Source: Pseudomonas helvetica (GTDB lineage Bacteria; Pseudomonadota; Gammaproteobacteria; Pseudomonadales; Pseudomonadaceae). From it: a DNA stretch of 64,000 nucleotides. The translations under genes were made by a program, and so were the position numbers. Each line of letters opens with the position of its first letter. Positions within the stretch are counted from its first letter, which is position 1. This document shows, one piece after another, positions 18,975-27,330 of this stretch. The notes beneath the pieces are model-generated. The model had not been told where the DNA came from. It saw nothing but the letters and a program-made list of their open reading frames with translations, and searched no databases. The DNA lies in the NCBI RefSeq assembly GCF_039908645.1, contig NZ_CP150917.1, positions 2,243,501-2,307,500 on the forward strand. Direction: 5' to 3'.

Positions 18975-19007
18975 AAAAAGCCCCGCTATCGCTAGCGGGG
19001 CTTTTTT
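18975..19007. terminator. Bidirectional intrinsic terminator between queF and DUF4404 gene
   Basis: GCCCCGCTA (18980-18988) and TAGCGGGGC (18993-19001) pair perfectly around TCGC, with AAAAA before and TTTTTT after, so it works on both strands between the convergent genes. Confidence 0.9.
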
Positions 19008-19019
19008 GCATTCGCAGGG

Positions 19020-19283
19020 TCAGATTCCGATGTTGCCCAGGGTCTGCACGATGTTGCGCAACACGGTGGCCAGCGCCGGGTGGTCCACTTCAAAACGCTC
19101 CACGGCAAGGTTGACGCCGTCCGCCAGGCTGCTGTCCTGCGTCGCGGTTTCGAGTTTGATCTGCGCCTCAATCTTCTGCATCAGTTCTTGCAGGTGTTCA
19201 CGTTCTTCCAGCGTGAGCGGTGGGTTCTGCTCCAGTTGCTCGCGCAGGGCGTTGAGCTGTTCTTGCAGTTCGCGGGCAGGCAT
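19020..19283 (-). CDS. Small helical protein, DUF4404 type
   Basis: An 87-aa acidic protein. The start at 19283 (MPARELQEQ) is preferred over upstream in-frame codons because an AAGGAAG ribosome site lies just before it and the family begins there. It is almost wholly helical with heptads (LQEQLNALREQLEQ, REHLQELMQKIEAQ), followed by a short C-terminal helix ALATVLRNIVQTLGNIGI. Function is unknown; DUF4404 members are small coiled-coil proteins of pseudomonads and relatives. It stands alone between two terminator regions. Confidence 0.75.
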   Translation of the reverse strand: MPARELQEQLNALREQLEQNPPLTLEEREHLQELMQKIEAQIKLETATQDSSLADGVNLAVERFEVDHPALATVLRNIVQTLGNIGI

Positions 19284-19406
19284 GGCGTTCTTCCTTTTAT
19301 CGATAGGCACTGGCATAGACCGCAGCGATGGGCCAAAGGTCTGCATCTGGCCTTTAGATTAATCCACTGGCGAGCGAAGTGCATGATCTTGATCAAGAAC
19401 GGCCGA

Positions 19407-20027
19407 TCAGGGCTTTTCACCCTTGTGTCGGCGCAGGCCGATGTCTGACAGGCAGGTGTCGAGTTCACCCAGGTGATCGATTACCGAGTGCACGCCAAGG
19501 CCGAACAGTTGCACGGTCGCCTTGCCGCGCTTGAACTCGCGTTCCTGCTGACTCAAGGCTTGCCACTCCCTGGGTGTCATCCCGCAAAGCGAGCCGCAGG
19601 ACGCGAGGCCGATGGTCCAGAGCCCGGCATTGAGACCTGATTGCAGCAAGCGCGGTTCGCCGCTGACCAGCACGCAACCGTCCAGGCGATCGATGTTCAG
19701 CGCCATCAAGGCTTGCCAGCACGCATCGGGGGACGGCCATTGCCCCACGTTCAGCGTGTGCGGGCTGGCGGTGATCCAGTCCGGCAGAGAAGTGGCCAGC
19801 GCGAGACTTTGCGCGTGCGGCAACTCGTCGAGCCAGGCACACGGAATGCCTTGAAGTTGCAGACGGTTCAGCGCTTCCAGGGCGCCCGGTGTCAGGTGCG
19901 CTCGTTCAGCAGTGTCGTTGTTGTTCTGACGGCTGCGGGCGCCGAAATCCACCAGACAGCCGCTGAGACCGAAGAGCACGGCGGTCGGGTTGGGAATGCT
20001 CTGGGGGAGGGATTGGGCGTGGGGCAT
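19407..20027 (-). CDS. HAD-superfamily-like protein, phosphonatase-type, catalytic Asp missing
   Basis: A 206-aa protein; start 20027 (MPHAQSLPQ) is preferred over an upstream in-frame codon. Motif I, normally hhFDxDGT or FDWAGT, reads VLFGLSGCLVDFG: both aspartates, including the nucleophile, are replaced. Later parts match phosphonoacetaldehyde-hydrolase-like proteins (cap helix segment ALEALNRLQLQGIPCAWL, CVLVSGEPRLLQSGLNAGLW as motifs GIPCAWL and VSGEP, and CGSLCGMTPREWQALSQQE). It is therefore probably not a phosphatase and may have a binding or regulatory role, or be decaying. The reading frame itself is intact. Confidence 0.75.
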   Translation of the reverse strand: MPHAQSLPQSIPNPTAVLFGLSGCLVDFGARSRQNNNDTAERAHLTPGALEALNRLQLQGIPCAWLDELPHAQSLALATSLPDWITASPHTLNVGQWPSPDACWQALMALNIDRLDGCVLVSGEPRLLQSGLNAGLWTIGLASCGSLCGMTPREWQALSQQEREFKRGKATVQLFGLGVHSVIDHLGELDTCLSDIGLRRHKGEKP

Positions 20028-20215
20028 TTCTACGTCCCTGAAATAATCTCGGAGATTAGGGATGCCCCGTGACAGTTGAGTGACATCGGGATGAAGCGGC
20101 CACACCAAGACCGGTTCACGGGTGACTGCCTAAAAATACTTATCCACCTTATACTAGCGCGCTTATCGCCCGGGTATTGAGGCCCGCGCCAGTACGGTCC
20201 AAGGAGTTTTTTGCT

Positions 20216-20905
20216 ATGCGCTGGAGCAATCGTCTAGCTCGACTATGTATGTGTGCCAGTGTGTTGCTGGTTCCGTTCGCTGCCCAGGCGGCGTCGGAAG
20301 ATGACCCTTGGGAAAGCATTAACCGTCCGATCTACAAGTTCAACGATGTACTGGACACCTACGCTTTGAAGCCGATTGCTCAGGGCTATCAGTTCATTAC
20401 GCCGACGTTTCTCTCGGACGGCATTCACAACATGTTCCGCAACATCGGTGACGTCGGCAACCTGGCCAACGACATCCTGCAGGCCAAGCCGCGCGCCGCT
20501 GGCGTCGATACGGCTCGCGTGCTGATGAACACCACCATCGGCCTGGCCGGGTTCTTCGATGTGGGCACCAAAATGGGCCTGCAACGTAATGACGAAGACT
20601 TTGGCCAGACCCTTGGCCACTGGGGCGTGCCTAGCGGTCCTTACGTGATGCTGCCGTTCTTCGGCCCGAGCACGGTGCGTGATGCACCGTCCATATACGT
20701 CGATACCTACGCCAAACCCTACCGCTACATGAACGACATTCCGGCGCGCAATATGGCGCTTGGCATGAGCGTGATCGACACCCGTGCCAGCCTGTTGTCG
20801 AGCGAGAAGCTGATCACCGGCGACAAATACATCTTCATTCGCAACGCTTACCTGCAGAACCGCGAATTCAAGGTCAAAGACGGCAAGGTGGAAGACGATT
20901 TTTAA
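20216..20905 (+). CDS. mlaA: MlaA/VacJ-family phospholipid-removal protein
   Basis: A 229-aa protein; ATG 20216 follows AAGGAG. Family motifs DPWESINRPIYKFNDVLD, FRNIGDVGNLANDILQ, FDVGTKMGLQRNDEDFGQTLGHWGVPSGPYVMLPFFGPSTVRD (key part GHWGVPSGPYVMLPFFGPS) and NREFKVKDGK are clear. MlaA extracts mislocalised phospholipids from the outer leaflet of the outer membrane. The signal peptide reads like a signal-peptidase I type (AAQA-A); its two cysteines lie inside the hydrophobic segment and no lipobox cysteine follows, unlike E. coli MlaA. Confidence 0.93.
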   Translation: MRWSNRLARLCMCASVLLVPFAAQAASEDDPWESINRPIYKFNDVLDTYALKPIAQGYQFITPTFLSDGIHNMFRNIGDVGNLANDILQAKPRAAGVDTARVLMNTTIGLAGFFDVGTKMGLQRNDEDFGQTLGHWGVPSGPYVMLPFFGPSTVRDAPSIYVDTYAKPYRYMNDIPARNMALGMSVIDTRASLLSSEKLITGDKYIFIRNAYLQNREFKVKDGKVEDDF

Positions 20906-20927
20906 ATCGTCACCCACGCAACAACAA

Positions 20928-20955
20928 GAAGGCGGCCATTTGGCCGCCTTCTTTG
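20928..20955. terminator. Intrinsic terminator after mlaA
   Basis: GAAGGCGGCC (20928-20937) pairs perfectly with GGCCGCCTTC (20942-20951), followed by TTTG; AACAA precedes it, so it may also serve the convergent PilZ gene. Confidence 0.85.
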
Positions 20956-20968
20956 TTTGAGTTCGTGC

Positions 20969-21268
20969 TCAATTCATTTTCAGGATTGTAAGCCCAAGTT
21001 TCTGACCGCCAGCGTCCTGTTGAGCCACCCAGACCACTTCGGTCTCGGCTTCCAGGCCCTTGAGCGCGGCATGCTCGGAATCGATGCGTACGTTCAGCGT
21101 GTCGCCCACCTGGAACGAACGGGCAGCCTGAACCTGCATACCGCTGCTGGAAAGGTCGATACAGACGGCTGGAATCAAATCGCCAGCGTGAATCAATGTG
21201 ACATCCGCATCGACCCGCATGCGGATGTAGTCGCGCTTTTCACTGTAGTCACGATCGCTTTGGCTCAT
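20969..21268 (-). CDS. Single-domain PilZ protein
   Basis: A 99-aa protein made of one PilZ domain. The c-di-GMP motifs are complete: KRDYIRMR supplies RxxxR and DLSSSGM supplies DxSxxG. Beta-barrel segments (LNVRIDSE, EVVWVAQQ, KLGLTILKMN) follow at normal spacing. It probably binds c-di-GMP and acts by protein contact. It is monocistronic, convergent with mlaA across a terminator. Confidence 0.9.
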   Translation of the reverse strand: MSQSDRDYSEKRDYIRMRVDADVTLIHAGDLIPAVCIDLSSSGMQVQAARSFQVGDTLNVRIDSEHAALKGLEAETEVVWVAQQDAGGQKLGLTILKMN

Positions 21269-21544
21269 GGGCTCGATCCTTCCTTTGTGTTGCGGTTTTG
21301 GCTGTTCTTATAACTCCCGGTGATTTGCGATGTAAAGACGCCTGATGACCATCGGCGTGAGCTTGAAACGCCTCGCGGATGGGAGTACCGTCTGCGCCTT
21401 AGAAGGGCACCTCTGATGAACACGCTTGTAGGGCAAATGCTCGAAAGCGGTGCGACAGAGAGGCTAGAAAGCGAATCCAGTAGTGTGTGCCGGGCCGAAT
21501 GCCCTGCCAGCTACGCCAACCTAATTCTGGCGCCGTTTGCCCAC

Positions 21545-22726
21545 ATGCAAAAAACCAGTGCCACGCTGCTGATAATCGATGACGACGAAGTAGTACGCGC
21601 GAGTCTCGCGGCCTATTTGGAAGACAGTGGGTTCAGCGTCCTTCAGGCCAGCAATGGCCAGCAGGGGCTTCAGGTCTTCAAGAAAAACCAACCCGATCTG
21701 GTGATCTGCGATCTGCGCATGCCGCAGATGGGCGGGCTTGAACTCATTCGTCAGGTCACCGACCTTTCGCCGCAAACGCCGGTGATCGTGGTGTCGGGTG
21801 CCGGTGTGATGAACGACGCCGTCGAGGCCTTGCGCCTGGGCGCCGCGGACTACCTGATCAAGCCGCTGGAAGATCTGGCCGTACTCGAGCACTCCGTGCG
21901 CCGGGCTCTGGATCGTGCGCGCCTGCTGCTGGAAAACCAGCGCTATCGGGTAAAACTCGAAACCGCCAACCGCGAGCTCGAAGCCAGCCTGAACCTGTTG
22001 CAGGAAGACCAGAACGCCGGGCGCCAGGTGCAGATGAACATGTTGCCGGTCAGTCCCTGGGCGATCGACGAGTTCAAGTTCGCGCACCAGATCATCCCGT
22101 CTCTGTACCTGTCGGGCGACTTCGTTGACTACTTTCGGGTCGACGAGCGCCGGGTAGCCTTCTACCTGGCGGACGTTTCAGGCCATGGCGCTTCATCGGC
22201 ATTCGTGACCGTGCTGCTGAAATTCATGACCACGCGCTTGCTGTTCGAATCCAAGCGCAACGGCACCTTGCCGGAATTCACCCCTTCAGAGGTCCTTGGT
22301 CATATCAACCGAGGGCTGATCAGCTGTAAGCTGGGCAAACATGTCACGATGGTCGGTGGAGTCATCGACGAGGAGACGGGTTTGTTGACCTATAGCATCG
22401 GCGGACACCTGCCGTTGCCAGTGTTGTACACGCCAGACAGTGTGAGTTATCTCGAAGGGCGCGGCCTGCCGGTGGGCTTGTTCAATGAAGCCACCTACGA
22501 AGACCACGTTATCGAGCTGCCACCGACGTTCAGTCTGACGCTGATGTCTGATGGCATTCTGGACCTTTTGCCAGAACCTACACTCAAAGAGAAAGAGGCT
22601 GCCTTACCTGAACGGGTAAGAACGGCGGGCGGCAGCCTGGATGGCTTGCGGCAGGTTTTTGGATTGGCCACGCTAGGGGAGATGCCGGATGATATCGCCC
22701 TGTTGGTGTTGAGCAGGAATCTTTAA
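21545..22726 (+). CDS. rssB: Response regulator with PP2C/SpoIIE-type phosphatase domain (RssB-like)
   Basis: From ATG 21545 the product is 393 aa, starting MQKTSATLLIIDDDE, directly before the receiver. An upstream in-frame ATG at 21416 with AAGGG before it is possible and cannot be excluded. The receiver has phospho-acceptor D56 in VICDLRMP; a coiled linker (about 125-165) leads to a PPM/SpoIIE phosphatase domain with LADVSGHGASSAF and LMSDGILDLLP. Such proteins dephosphorylate STAS anti-anti-sigma proteins; here the partner is the next gene, whose start overlaps this stop. In pseudomonads this pair is linked to RpoS control. Confidence 0.85.
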   Translation: MQKTSATLLIIDDDEVVRASLAAYLEDSGFSVLQASNGQQGLQVFKKNQPDLVICDLRMPQMGGLELIRQVTDLSPQTPVIVVSGAGVMNDAVEALRLGAADYLIKPLEDLAVLEHSVRRALDRARLLLENQRYRVKLETANRELEASLNLLQEDQNAGRQVQMNMLPVSPWAIDEFKFAHQIIPSLYLSGDFVDYFRVDERRVAFYLADVSGHGASSAFVTVLLKFMTTRLLFESKRNGTLPEFTPSEVLGHINRGLISCKLGKHVTMVGGVIDEETGLLTYSIGGHLPLPVLYTPDSVSYLEGRGLPVGLFNEATYEDHVIELPPTFSLTLMSDGILDLLPEPTLKEKEAALPERVRTAGGSLDGLRQVFGLATLGEMPDDIALLVLSRNL

Positions 22727-23208
22727 TGAGTACCGGTAGAATCCAGTTCGCCGAGCAGGACGGCACCTTCGTCCTGAAGTTCGTCGGTGAAGTTCGCCTG
22801 ACCCTGTGTTCGGCGTTGGATGCGACTATTGAGCGGATCTTCAGCGCGTTGAATTTCAACGCGATCGTGATCGATCTGACCGAAACCCGCAGTATCGACA
22901 GCACCACCCTGGGCCTGCTGGCCAAGCTGTCGATCATGTCGCGGCAAAAGGTCGGCCTGCTGCCGACCGTCGTCACCACCCACGAAGACATCACGCGGCT
23001 GCTGGAGTCCATGGGCTTCGAGCAAGTGTTCAACATCGTTGACCGGCCGATTCCGTGCCCGGAATGCCTGACCGACCTGCCTGACCAGGATCAGTCCGAA
23101 GAAGTGGTGCGGATCAAGGTGCTGGAAGCGCACAAGATCCTCATGGGCCTGAACGACTCCAACCGCGAAGCATTCCATGACTTGGTGAACGCCCTGGAGC
23201 GTCACTGA
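22726..23208 (+). CDS. rssC: STAS-domain anti-sigma factor antagonist (RssC-like)
   Basis: A 160-aa protein whose ATG shares a base with the rssB stop (TAATG). A STAS domain (1-105) carries the phosphorylation-site segment IDSTTLGLL (Ser59/Thr60). A C-terminal tail contains a CPEC motif and a helical end. The expected cycle is phosphorylation by an anti-sigma kinase, dephosphorylation by the adjacent phosphatase, and release of a sigma or sigma-like factor. The kinase partner is not in the window. Confidence 0.86.
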   Translation: MSTGRIQFAEQDGTFVLKFVGEVRLTLCSALDATIERIFSALNFNAIVIDLTETRSIDSTTLGLLAKLSIMSRQKVGLLPTVVTTHEDITRLLESMGFEQVFNIVDRPIPCPECLTDLPDQDQSEEVVRIKVLEAHKILMGLNDSNREAFHDLVNALERH

Positions 23209-23221
23209 GGCAAGGCTGGAC

Positions 23222-23270
23222 CTGTGGCGAGGGAGCTTGCTCCCATTGGGTTGCGAAGCAGCCCTAAAAT
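23222..23270. repeat. Single REP-like element
   Basis: GTGGCGAGGGAGCTTGCTCCC contains the perfect hairpin GGGAGC-TT-GCTCCC (23231-23244), matching the GTGGCGAGGGAGCTTGCTC type common in P. fluorescens-group intergenic regions. Confidence 0.75.
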
Positions 23271-23281
23271 CAGCGCACAAA

Positions 23282-23314
23282 AAAGGGCGAACCTGTGAGG
23301 GTTCGCCCTTTTTG
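23282..23314. terminator. Bidirectional terminator between rssC and tal
   Basis: GGGCGAACC (23285-23293) and GGTTCGCCC (23300-23308) pair perfectly, with a run of A before and TTTTT after, serving both convergent genes. Confidence 0.9.
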
Positions 23315-23331
23315 CGCTTGCCTGGATCAGA

Positions 23332-24258
23332 TCACAGCTTGGCTTGCAGCAGCGCCTCAAGTTTTTCCTGGTCACGAGCGAACTGACGAATACCTTCAGC
23401 CAGTTTCTCGGTCGCCATGGCGTCCTCATTCGACGCCCAGCGGAACTGCGCTTCTGTCAGGCTCTGACGCGCTTCGCCGGAGTGGCCTGGCGCCAGCTTG
23501 CGTTCCAGCTTACCGGTGTCGGCCGCCAGTTTCTCGATCAGGTCCGGGCTGATGGTCAGGCGATCACAGCCGGCCAGTTGCTCGATCTGATTCAGATTGC
23601 GGAAGCTCGCACCCATGACCACAGTCTTGTAGTCATTGGCCTTGTAGTAGTTGTAGATGCGCGTCACCGACTGCACGCCCGGATCGTCGGCGCCGGTGTA
23701 GTCGTTGCCGTTGGCCTTCTTGTACCAGTCGTAGATGCGGCCCACGAACGGCGAAATCAGGAACACCCCGGCCTCGGCACAGGCAACCGCCTGGGCGAAG
23801 GAGAACAGCAGCGTCAGGTTGGTCTGAATACCTTCGCGTTCCAGCTTCTCGGCGGCGCGGATGCCTTCCCAGGTGGACGCGATCTTGATCAGCACGCGGT
23901 CGCGGCCAATGCCGGCCTTTTCGTACAGCTCGATCAGACGGTGCGCGCGTTTCAATACGGCGTCAGTGTCGAACGACAGGCGCGCATCCACTTCAGTGGA
24001 AATACGCCCCGGAATTACTTTCAGAATCTCTTGACCGACCGCGACCCCAAAGCGGTCGCTGGCCAGGCCCACGTCGCCTTTGCAGTCGCTGACACAGGCG
24101 TTCAGCAAATTGGCGTATGCAGGAATGGCCGCCGCTTTAAGCAGCAGGGAAGGGTTGGTGGTGGCATCCACCGGTTTAACGCGAGCGATTGCCTCGAAGT
24201 CGCCGGTATCGGCCACTACGGTGGTGAATTGTTTGAGTTGTTCCAGCTTGGAAGTCAT
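23332..24258 (-). CDS. tal: Transaldolase
   Basis: A 308-aa class-I aldolase TIM barrel of the TalB type. The start region [25 protein letters not shown] and the motif [13 protein letters not shown] are diagnostic (given as [10 protein letters not shown] and [10 protein letters not shown]). The Schiff-base lysine is in [12 protein letters not shown], and the phosphate-binding part in [11 protein letters not shown]. It interconverts sedoheptulose-7-phosphate and glyceraldehyde-3-phosphate with erythrose-4-phosphate and fructose-6-phosphate in the pentose phosphate pathway. Confidence 0.97.
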   Translation of the reverse strand: MTSKLEQLKQFTTVVADTGDFEAIARVKPVDATTNPSLLLKAAAIPAYANLLNACVSDCKGDVGLASDRFGVAVGQEILKVIPGRISTEVDARLSFDTDAVLKRAHRLIELYEKAGIGRDRVLIKIASTWEGIRAAEKLEREGIQTNLTLLFSFAQAVACAEAGVFLISPFVGRIYDWYKKANGNDYTGADDPGVQSVTRIYNYYKANDYKTVVMGASFRNLNQIEQLAGCDRLTISPDLIEKLAADTGKLERKLAPGHSGEARQSLTEAQFRWASNEDAMATEKLAEGIRQFARDQEKLEALLQAKL

Positions 24259-24435
24259 GAGCGTGCTCTATCCTGTGGGTCTGTTGACATTACCCGAGCG
24301 CTGACAGCCACTCAAGGGCGCAAATGCGTAACAACGGCCTGGGCGGTAACAACCTGAGAACAGGCGTTTGAAAGGCCCGGCGCTATCCGCTAATTACGAT
24401 GTCAAAACAGACCACAGGTTCAACCGGAGTGACGG

Positions 24436-25455
24436 TTAACGCCCCTCCAACAACTCCGCCGCCTGATCCAGCAATGCCAACGGCTCTTTAGCCTTGTGAA
24501 TATCCACCGACAACAACTGCCGAAACTTGCGCGCCCCCGGAAAACCGGTGCCCAAGCCCAACACATGCCGAGTGATATGGTGCATCGAACCGCCAGCGTC
24601 CAGGTGCGCGGCGATATAAGGCCGCAACTGTGCCAGCGCCTCGGCCCGTGAAATCACCGGCGCCGTGCTGCCGAACAGCTGCTGATCGACCTCAGCCATC
24701 ACATAAGGATTGTGATACGCCTCGCGGCCCAGCATCACGCCGTCAAAGGTCTGCAAATGCTCGTGACAGGCCTCCAGCGTCTTGATCCCGCCGTTGAGGA
24801 TAATCTCCAGCTCCGGAAAATCCGTCTTCAACTGCGCCGCCACGTCATAGCGCAACGGCGGAATGTCCCGATTCTCCTTCGGTGACAATCCCTCCAGAAT
24901 CGCAATCCGCGCATGCACGGTAAAACTGGTGCAGCCGGCATCCCGAACCGTCCCGACGAAATCACACAACTGCGCGTAACTGTCCCGCCCATTGATCCCG
25001 ATCCGATGCTTCACCGTCACCGGAATCGACACCGCATCGCGCATCGCCTTCACACACTCCGCCACCAACACCGGATGCGCCATCAGGCACGCACCAATCA
25101 TATTGTTCTGCACCCGATCACTCGGACAGCCGACATTCAGGTTCACTTCGTCGTAACCGTGCTCCTGGGCCATGCGTGCGCAGGCAGCCAGGTCGGCTGG
25201 GACGCTACCGCCTAACTGCAGCGCGAGCGGGTGTTCGGCTTCGTTGTGACGGAGGAAACGCTCGTGATCGCCATTGAGGAGCGCGCCGGTGGTGACCATT
25301 TCTGTGTAGAGCAGAGCGTGCTTGGAGAGCAGGCGCAGGAAGAAACGGCAATGGCGATCGGTCCAATCCATCATCGGCGCAACGCTGAAGCGACGGGACA
25401 GCTCAGGGCGGGAGTGGCTAGTGTTTACTGGGGCTTCAGCTTTTTCGAAATTCAT
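24436..25455 (-). CDS. dusA: tRNA-dihydrouridine(20/20a) synthase DusA, 5' end at prophage junction
   Basis: A 339-aa FMN enzyme. Motifs include APMMDWTDRHCRFFLRLLS, the catalytic cysteine in NVGCPSDRV, VKHRIGIN and ILNGGIKT. It reduces U20 and U20a in tRNA. The first 20 or so residues (MNFEKAEAPVNTSHSRPELS) precede the conserved core and may partly come from the integrated phage, because the integrase gene starts only 103 bases upstream in the divergent direction. Farrugia and co-workers described dusA as a frequent integration target; which bases form attL cannot be fixed without the second copy. Confidence 0.96.
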   Translation of the reverse strand: MNFEKAEAPVNTSHSRPELSRRFSVAPMMDWTDRHCRFFLRLLSKHALLYTEMVTTGALLNGDHERFLRHNEAEHPLALQLGGSVPADLAACARMAQEHGYDEVNLNVGCPSDRVQNNMIGACLMAHPVLVAECVKAMRDAVSIPVTVKHRIGINGRDSYAQLCDFVGTVRDAGCTSFTVHARIAILEGLSPKENRDIPPLRYDVAAQLKTDFPELEIILNGGIKTLEACHEHLQTFDGVMLGREAYHNPYVMAEVDQQLFGSTAPVISRAEALAQLRPYIAAHLDAGGSMHHITRHVLGLGTGFPGARKFRQLLSVDIHKAKEPLALLDQAAELLEGR

Positions 25456-25460
25456 TGATA

Positions 25461-25476
25461 CTGATCTTTTATACAG
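25461..25476 (-). promoter_or_regulatory. LexA (SOS) box-like site at dusA/int junction
   Basis: On the minus strand it reads CTGTATAAAAGATCAG: CTG-N10-CAG, with the first nine bases matching the Pseudomonas LexA consensus CTGTATAAATATACAG. It ends six bases before the dusA ATG and lies about 80 bases upstream of int on the other strand. Binding is inferred. Confidence 0.5.
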
Positions 25477-25513
25477 CGGTTTTTACCCATTTTCCCTTGT
25501 TTTTCGAAGTCGG

Positions 25514-25551
25514 TTGCTACAATGTAGCAAGCGAATTCAGCAATGTAGCAA
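25514..25551 (+). promoter_or_regulatory. Repeated TGTAGCAA sites upstream of integrase
   Basis: A 17-bp palindrome, TTGCTACA-A-TGTAGCAA (25514-25530), is followed 21 bases later by a third copy of the half-site TGTAGCAA (25544-25551). The last copy ends six bases before the int ATG. Spacing of two helical turns suggests a protein-binding operator or integrase/excisionase arm sites. Confidence 0.55.
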
Positions 25552-25557
25552 CTGGAA

Positions 25558-26646
25558 ATGGGCACGATCACATCACGTAAACGCAAGGACAACTCGACGG
25601 CCTATACGGCGCAAATACGGATCAATCGGGATGGGAAGACAGTTTATCAGGAAAGCCAAACCTTCGACCGCAAGCAGGTCGCCCAGGCCTGGATCAAGCG
25701 ACGTGAGACTGAACTGGCGCAGCCTGGTGCGATTGAGCGGGCGAACCGCAAGGGCGTCACGATCAAACAGATGATCGAACAGTACCTGGACGAATACGAA
25801 AAACTCCGGCCACTGGGCAAGACCAAGCGTGCCACGCTCACGGCAATTGGTGAGACCTGGTTGGGTGCGGTGAATGATTCATCACTCACCAGTCAGAATC
25901 TGGTTGAGTTCGCCCAATGGCGCATGGGTAAGGAGGGTGGCAGCGTGCAGGCGCAGACGGTCGGTAATGACCTTTCGCACTTGGGGGCAGTGCTGTCCAT
26001 AGCTAAGCCTGCGTGGGGGTATGAGGTTGACCCGCATGCTATGCCTGACGCACGCAAGGTGCTGCGTAAGCTCGGCATGGTCAGCAAAAGCAAAGAGCGC
26101 AATCGCCGTCCGACGCTCGATGAGTTGGACAAGTTGATGGAGCACTTCTTCGAGATGCTGACGCGTCGCCCGGACTCGATCCACATGCCGAAGATAATCG
26201 CCTTCGCGATCTTCTCGACACGCCGTCAGGAGGAGATCACGCGGATTTTTTGGGAGGATCTCGACGAAACTCGGCAGGCTGTCTTGGTGCGGGACATGAA
26301 AAATCCTGGGCAGAAAATCGGCAACAATGTGTGGTGTCACCTGCCTGATGAGGCTTGGGCGATTATTCACTCCATGCCCAAGGGGGAAAAGGAGATCTTT
26401 CCCTACAACAGCAAATCAGTGTCGGCATCCTTTACGCGGGCGTGCCACTTCCTTGAGATTGAGGATCTGCATTTTCATGACTTGCGGCATGATGGGGTGA
26501 GTCGGTTGTTTGAGATGGATTGGGATATCCCGAGGGTGTCGAATGTTTCAGGGCATCGAGATTGGAACTCTATGCGCCGGTATACACATTTGCGAGGACG
26601 TGGTGACCCTTATGCTGGGTGGGCGTGGTTGAAGGCACTGAGTTGA
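25558..26646 (+). CDS. int: Phage integrase, tyrosine recombinase
   Basis: A 362-aa recombinase. The N-terminal part (MGTITSRKRKDNSTAYTAQIRI) resembles arm-binding domains of phage integrases and a SAM-like core-binding domain spans about 60-160. The catalytic residues are visible: Arg in FSTRRQEEI, HDLRH, His in GHRDW and the nucleophile Tyr at about residue 342 in MRRYTHL. It lies directly beside dusA, as do other dusA-integrating phages. Overlapping repeats upstream suggest controlled expression. Confidence 0.95.
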   Translation: MGTITSRKRKDNSTAYTAQIRINRDGKTVYQESQTFDRKQVAQAWIKRRETELAQPGAIERANRKGVTIKQMIEQYLDEYEKLRPLGKTKRATLTAIGETWLGAVNDSSLTSQNLVEFAQWRMGKEGGSVQAQTVGNDLSHLGAVLSIAKPAWGYEVDPHAMPDARKVLRKLGMVSKSKERNRRPTLDELDKLMEHFFEMLTRRPDSIHMPKIIAFAIFSTRRQEEITRIFWEDLDETRQAVLVRDMKNPGQKIGNNVWCHLPDEAWAIIHSMPKGEKEIFPYNSKSVSASFTRACHFLEIEDLHFHDLRHDGVSRLFEMDWDIPRVSNVSGHRDWNSMRRYTHLRGRGDPYAGWAWLKALS

Positions 26647-26684
26647 GACAGTGCCTTGCGCCTGAGTAATCGGAGTTTCTCAGT

Positions 26685-27047
26685 TCATACTGATGCCTTG
26701 GCTTTGCTGGGTTTAGATGCATCCATCATTTTATGTAATTCTTCAGTCATAGCGGCTAGCTGTTTCTCTAGGTCCTTCACGTCGGACCGGGTAATGCCGT
26801 TTGCGTAGGGTCTGACTATTCGGGTCCGCTTTCGGGCTACTGGTGCCAGCTTGTGGGCAGTCTGAGTTACCAGGGTCTGACGCAATAGGTTGTTGATGAC
26901 AGTTTGATATCCAGTGCCGGCACTTTCGGCGCACTCGCGAGCGGCCTCAATCACGTCGTCATCAAGCATGATGGTGATGCGGGTTTTGCCTTTGCTGCTC
27001 GCAACTGGGCCACGCTTGGCTGTGCTGAAATCGTATTCTTCTTTCAT
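26685..27047 (-). CDS. brnA: BrnA-type antitoxin (ribbon-helix-helix)
   Basis: A 120-aa protein starting MKEEYDFSTAKRGPV, the typical BrnA opening, with the ribbon-helix-helix segment TRITIMLDDDVIEAARECAESAGTGYQTVINNLLR (core TRITIMLDDDVIEAARE and GYQTVINNLLR). The C-terminal 50 residues are basic, then helical. It follows the BrnT gene with three bases between, the usual toxin-first order. BrnA normally binds BrnT and represses the operon. The tail beyond the DNA-binding part is longer than in short BrnA proteins. Confidence 0.85.
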   Translation of the reverse strand: MKEEYDFSTAKRGPVASSKGKTRITIMLDDDVIEAARECAESAGTGYQTVINNLLRQTLVTQTAHKLAPVARKRTRIVRPYANGITRSDVKDLEKQLAAMTEELHKMMDASKPSKAKASV

Positions 27048-27050
27048 TGG

Positions 27051-27329
27051 TCAACCCTCCAGGTACTGACGCAGTTCATTTTTGGAGGCTTCTCGTGCGC
27101 TGATGATGCGAACGAAATCTGGCTCGCGGTAGGTGTAGGCAACGACGAGTACACGGCCGCAGGCGTCTTGCCCCATGATAATCCACCGCTTTTCATCATG
27201 ATCATTGTCCTCACGCTCAAGGGCCATGTCGTCGTAAAACACGGGCTCGGCATCTGCCAGGCTCACCTTATGTTTCTTCTTGTTCGTGACGTTTTTCGCC
27301 TGGTCATACTGAATTCTGAATGTTGTCAT
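27051..27329 (-). CDS. brnT: BrnT-type RNase toxin
   Basis: A 92-aa protein; start 27329 (MTTFRIQYDQAKN) matches the family start, although the frame is open further upstream. Motifs include YDQAKNVTNKKKHKVSLADAEPVFYDD (as YDQAKNVTNKKKHKV), RWIIMGQDACGRVLVVAYTYRE and IRIISAREASKNE-like VRIISAREASK. BrnT has a RelE-like fold and cleaves RNA, arresting growth until neutralised. Position beside the integrase suggests a prophage-maintenance role. Confidence 0.88.
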   Translation of the reverse strand: MTTFRIQYDQAKNVTNKKKHKVSLADAEPVFYDDMALEREDNDHDEKRWIIMGQDACGRVLVVAYTYREPDFVRIISAREASKNELRQYLEG

Positions 27330-27330
27330 T

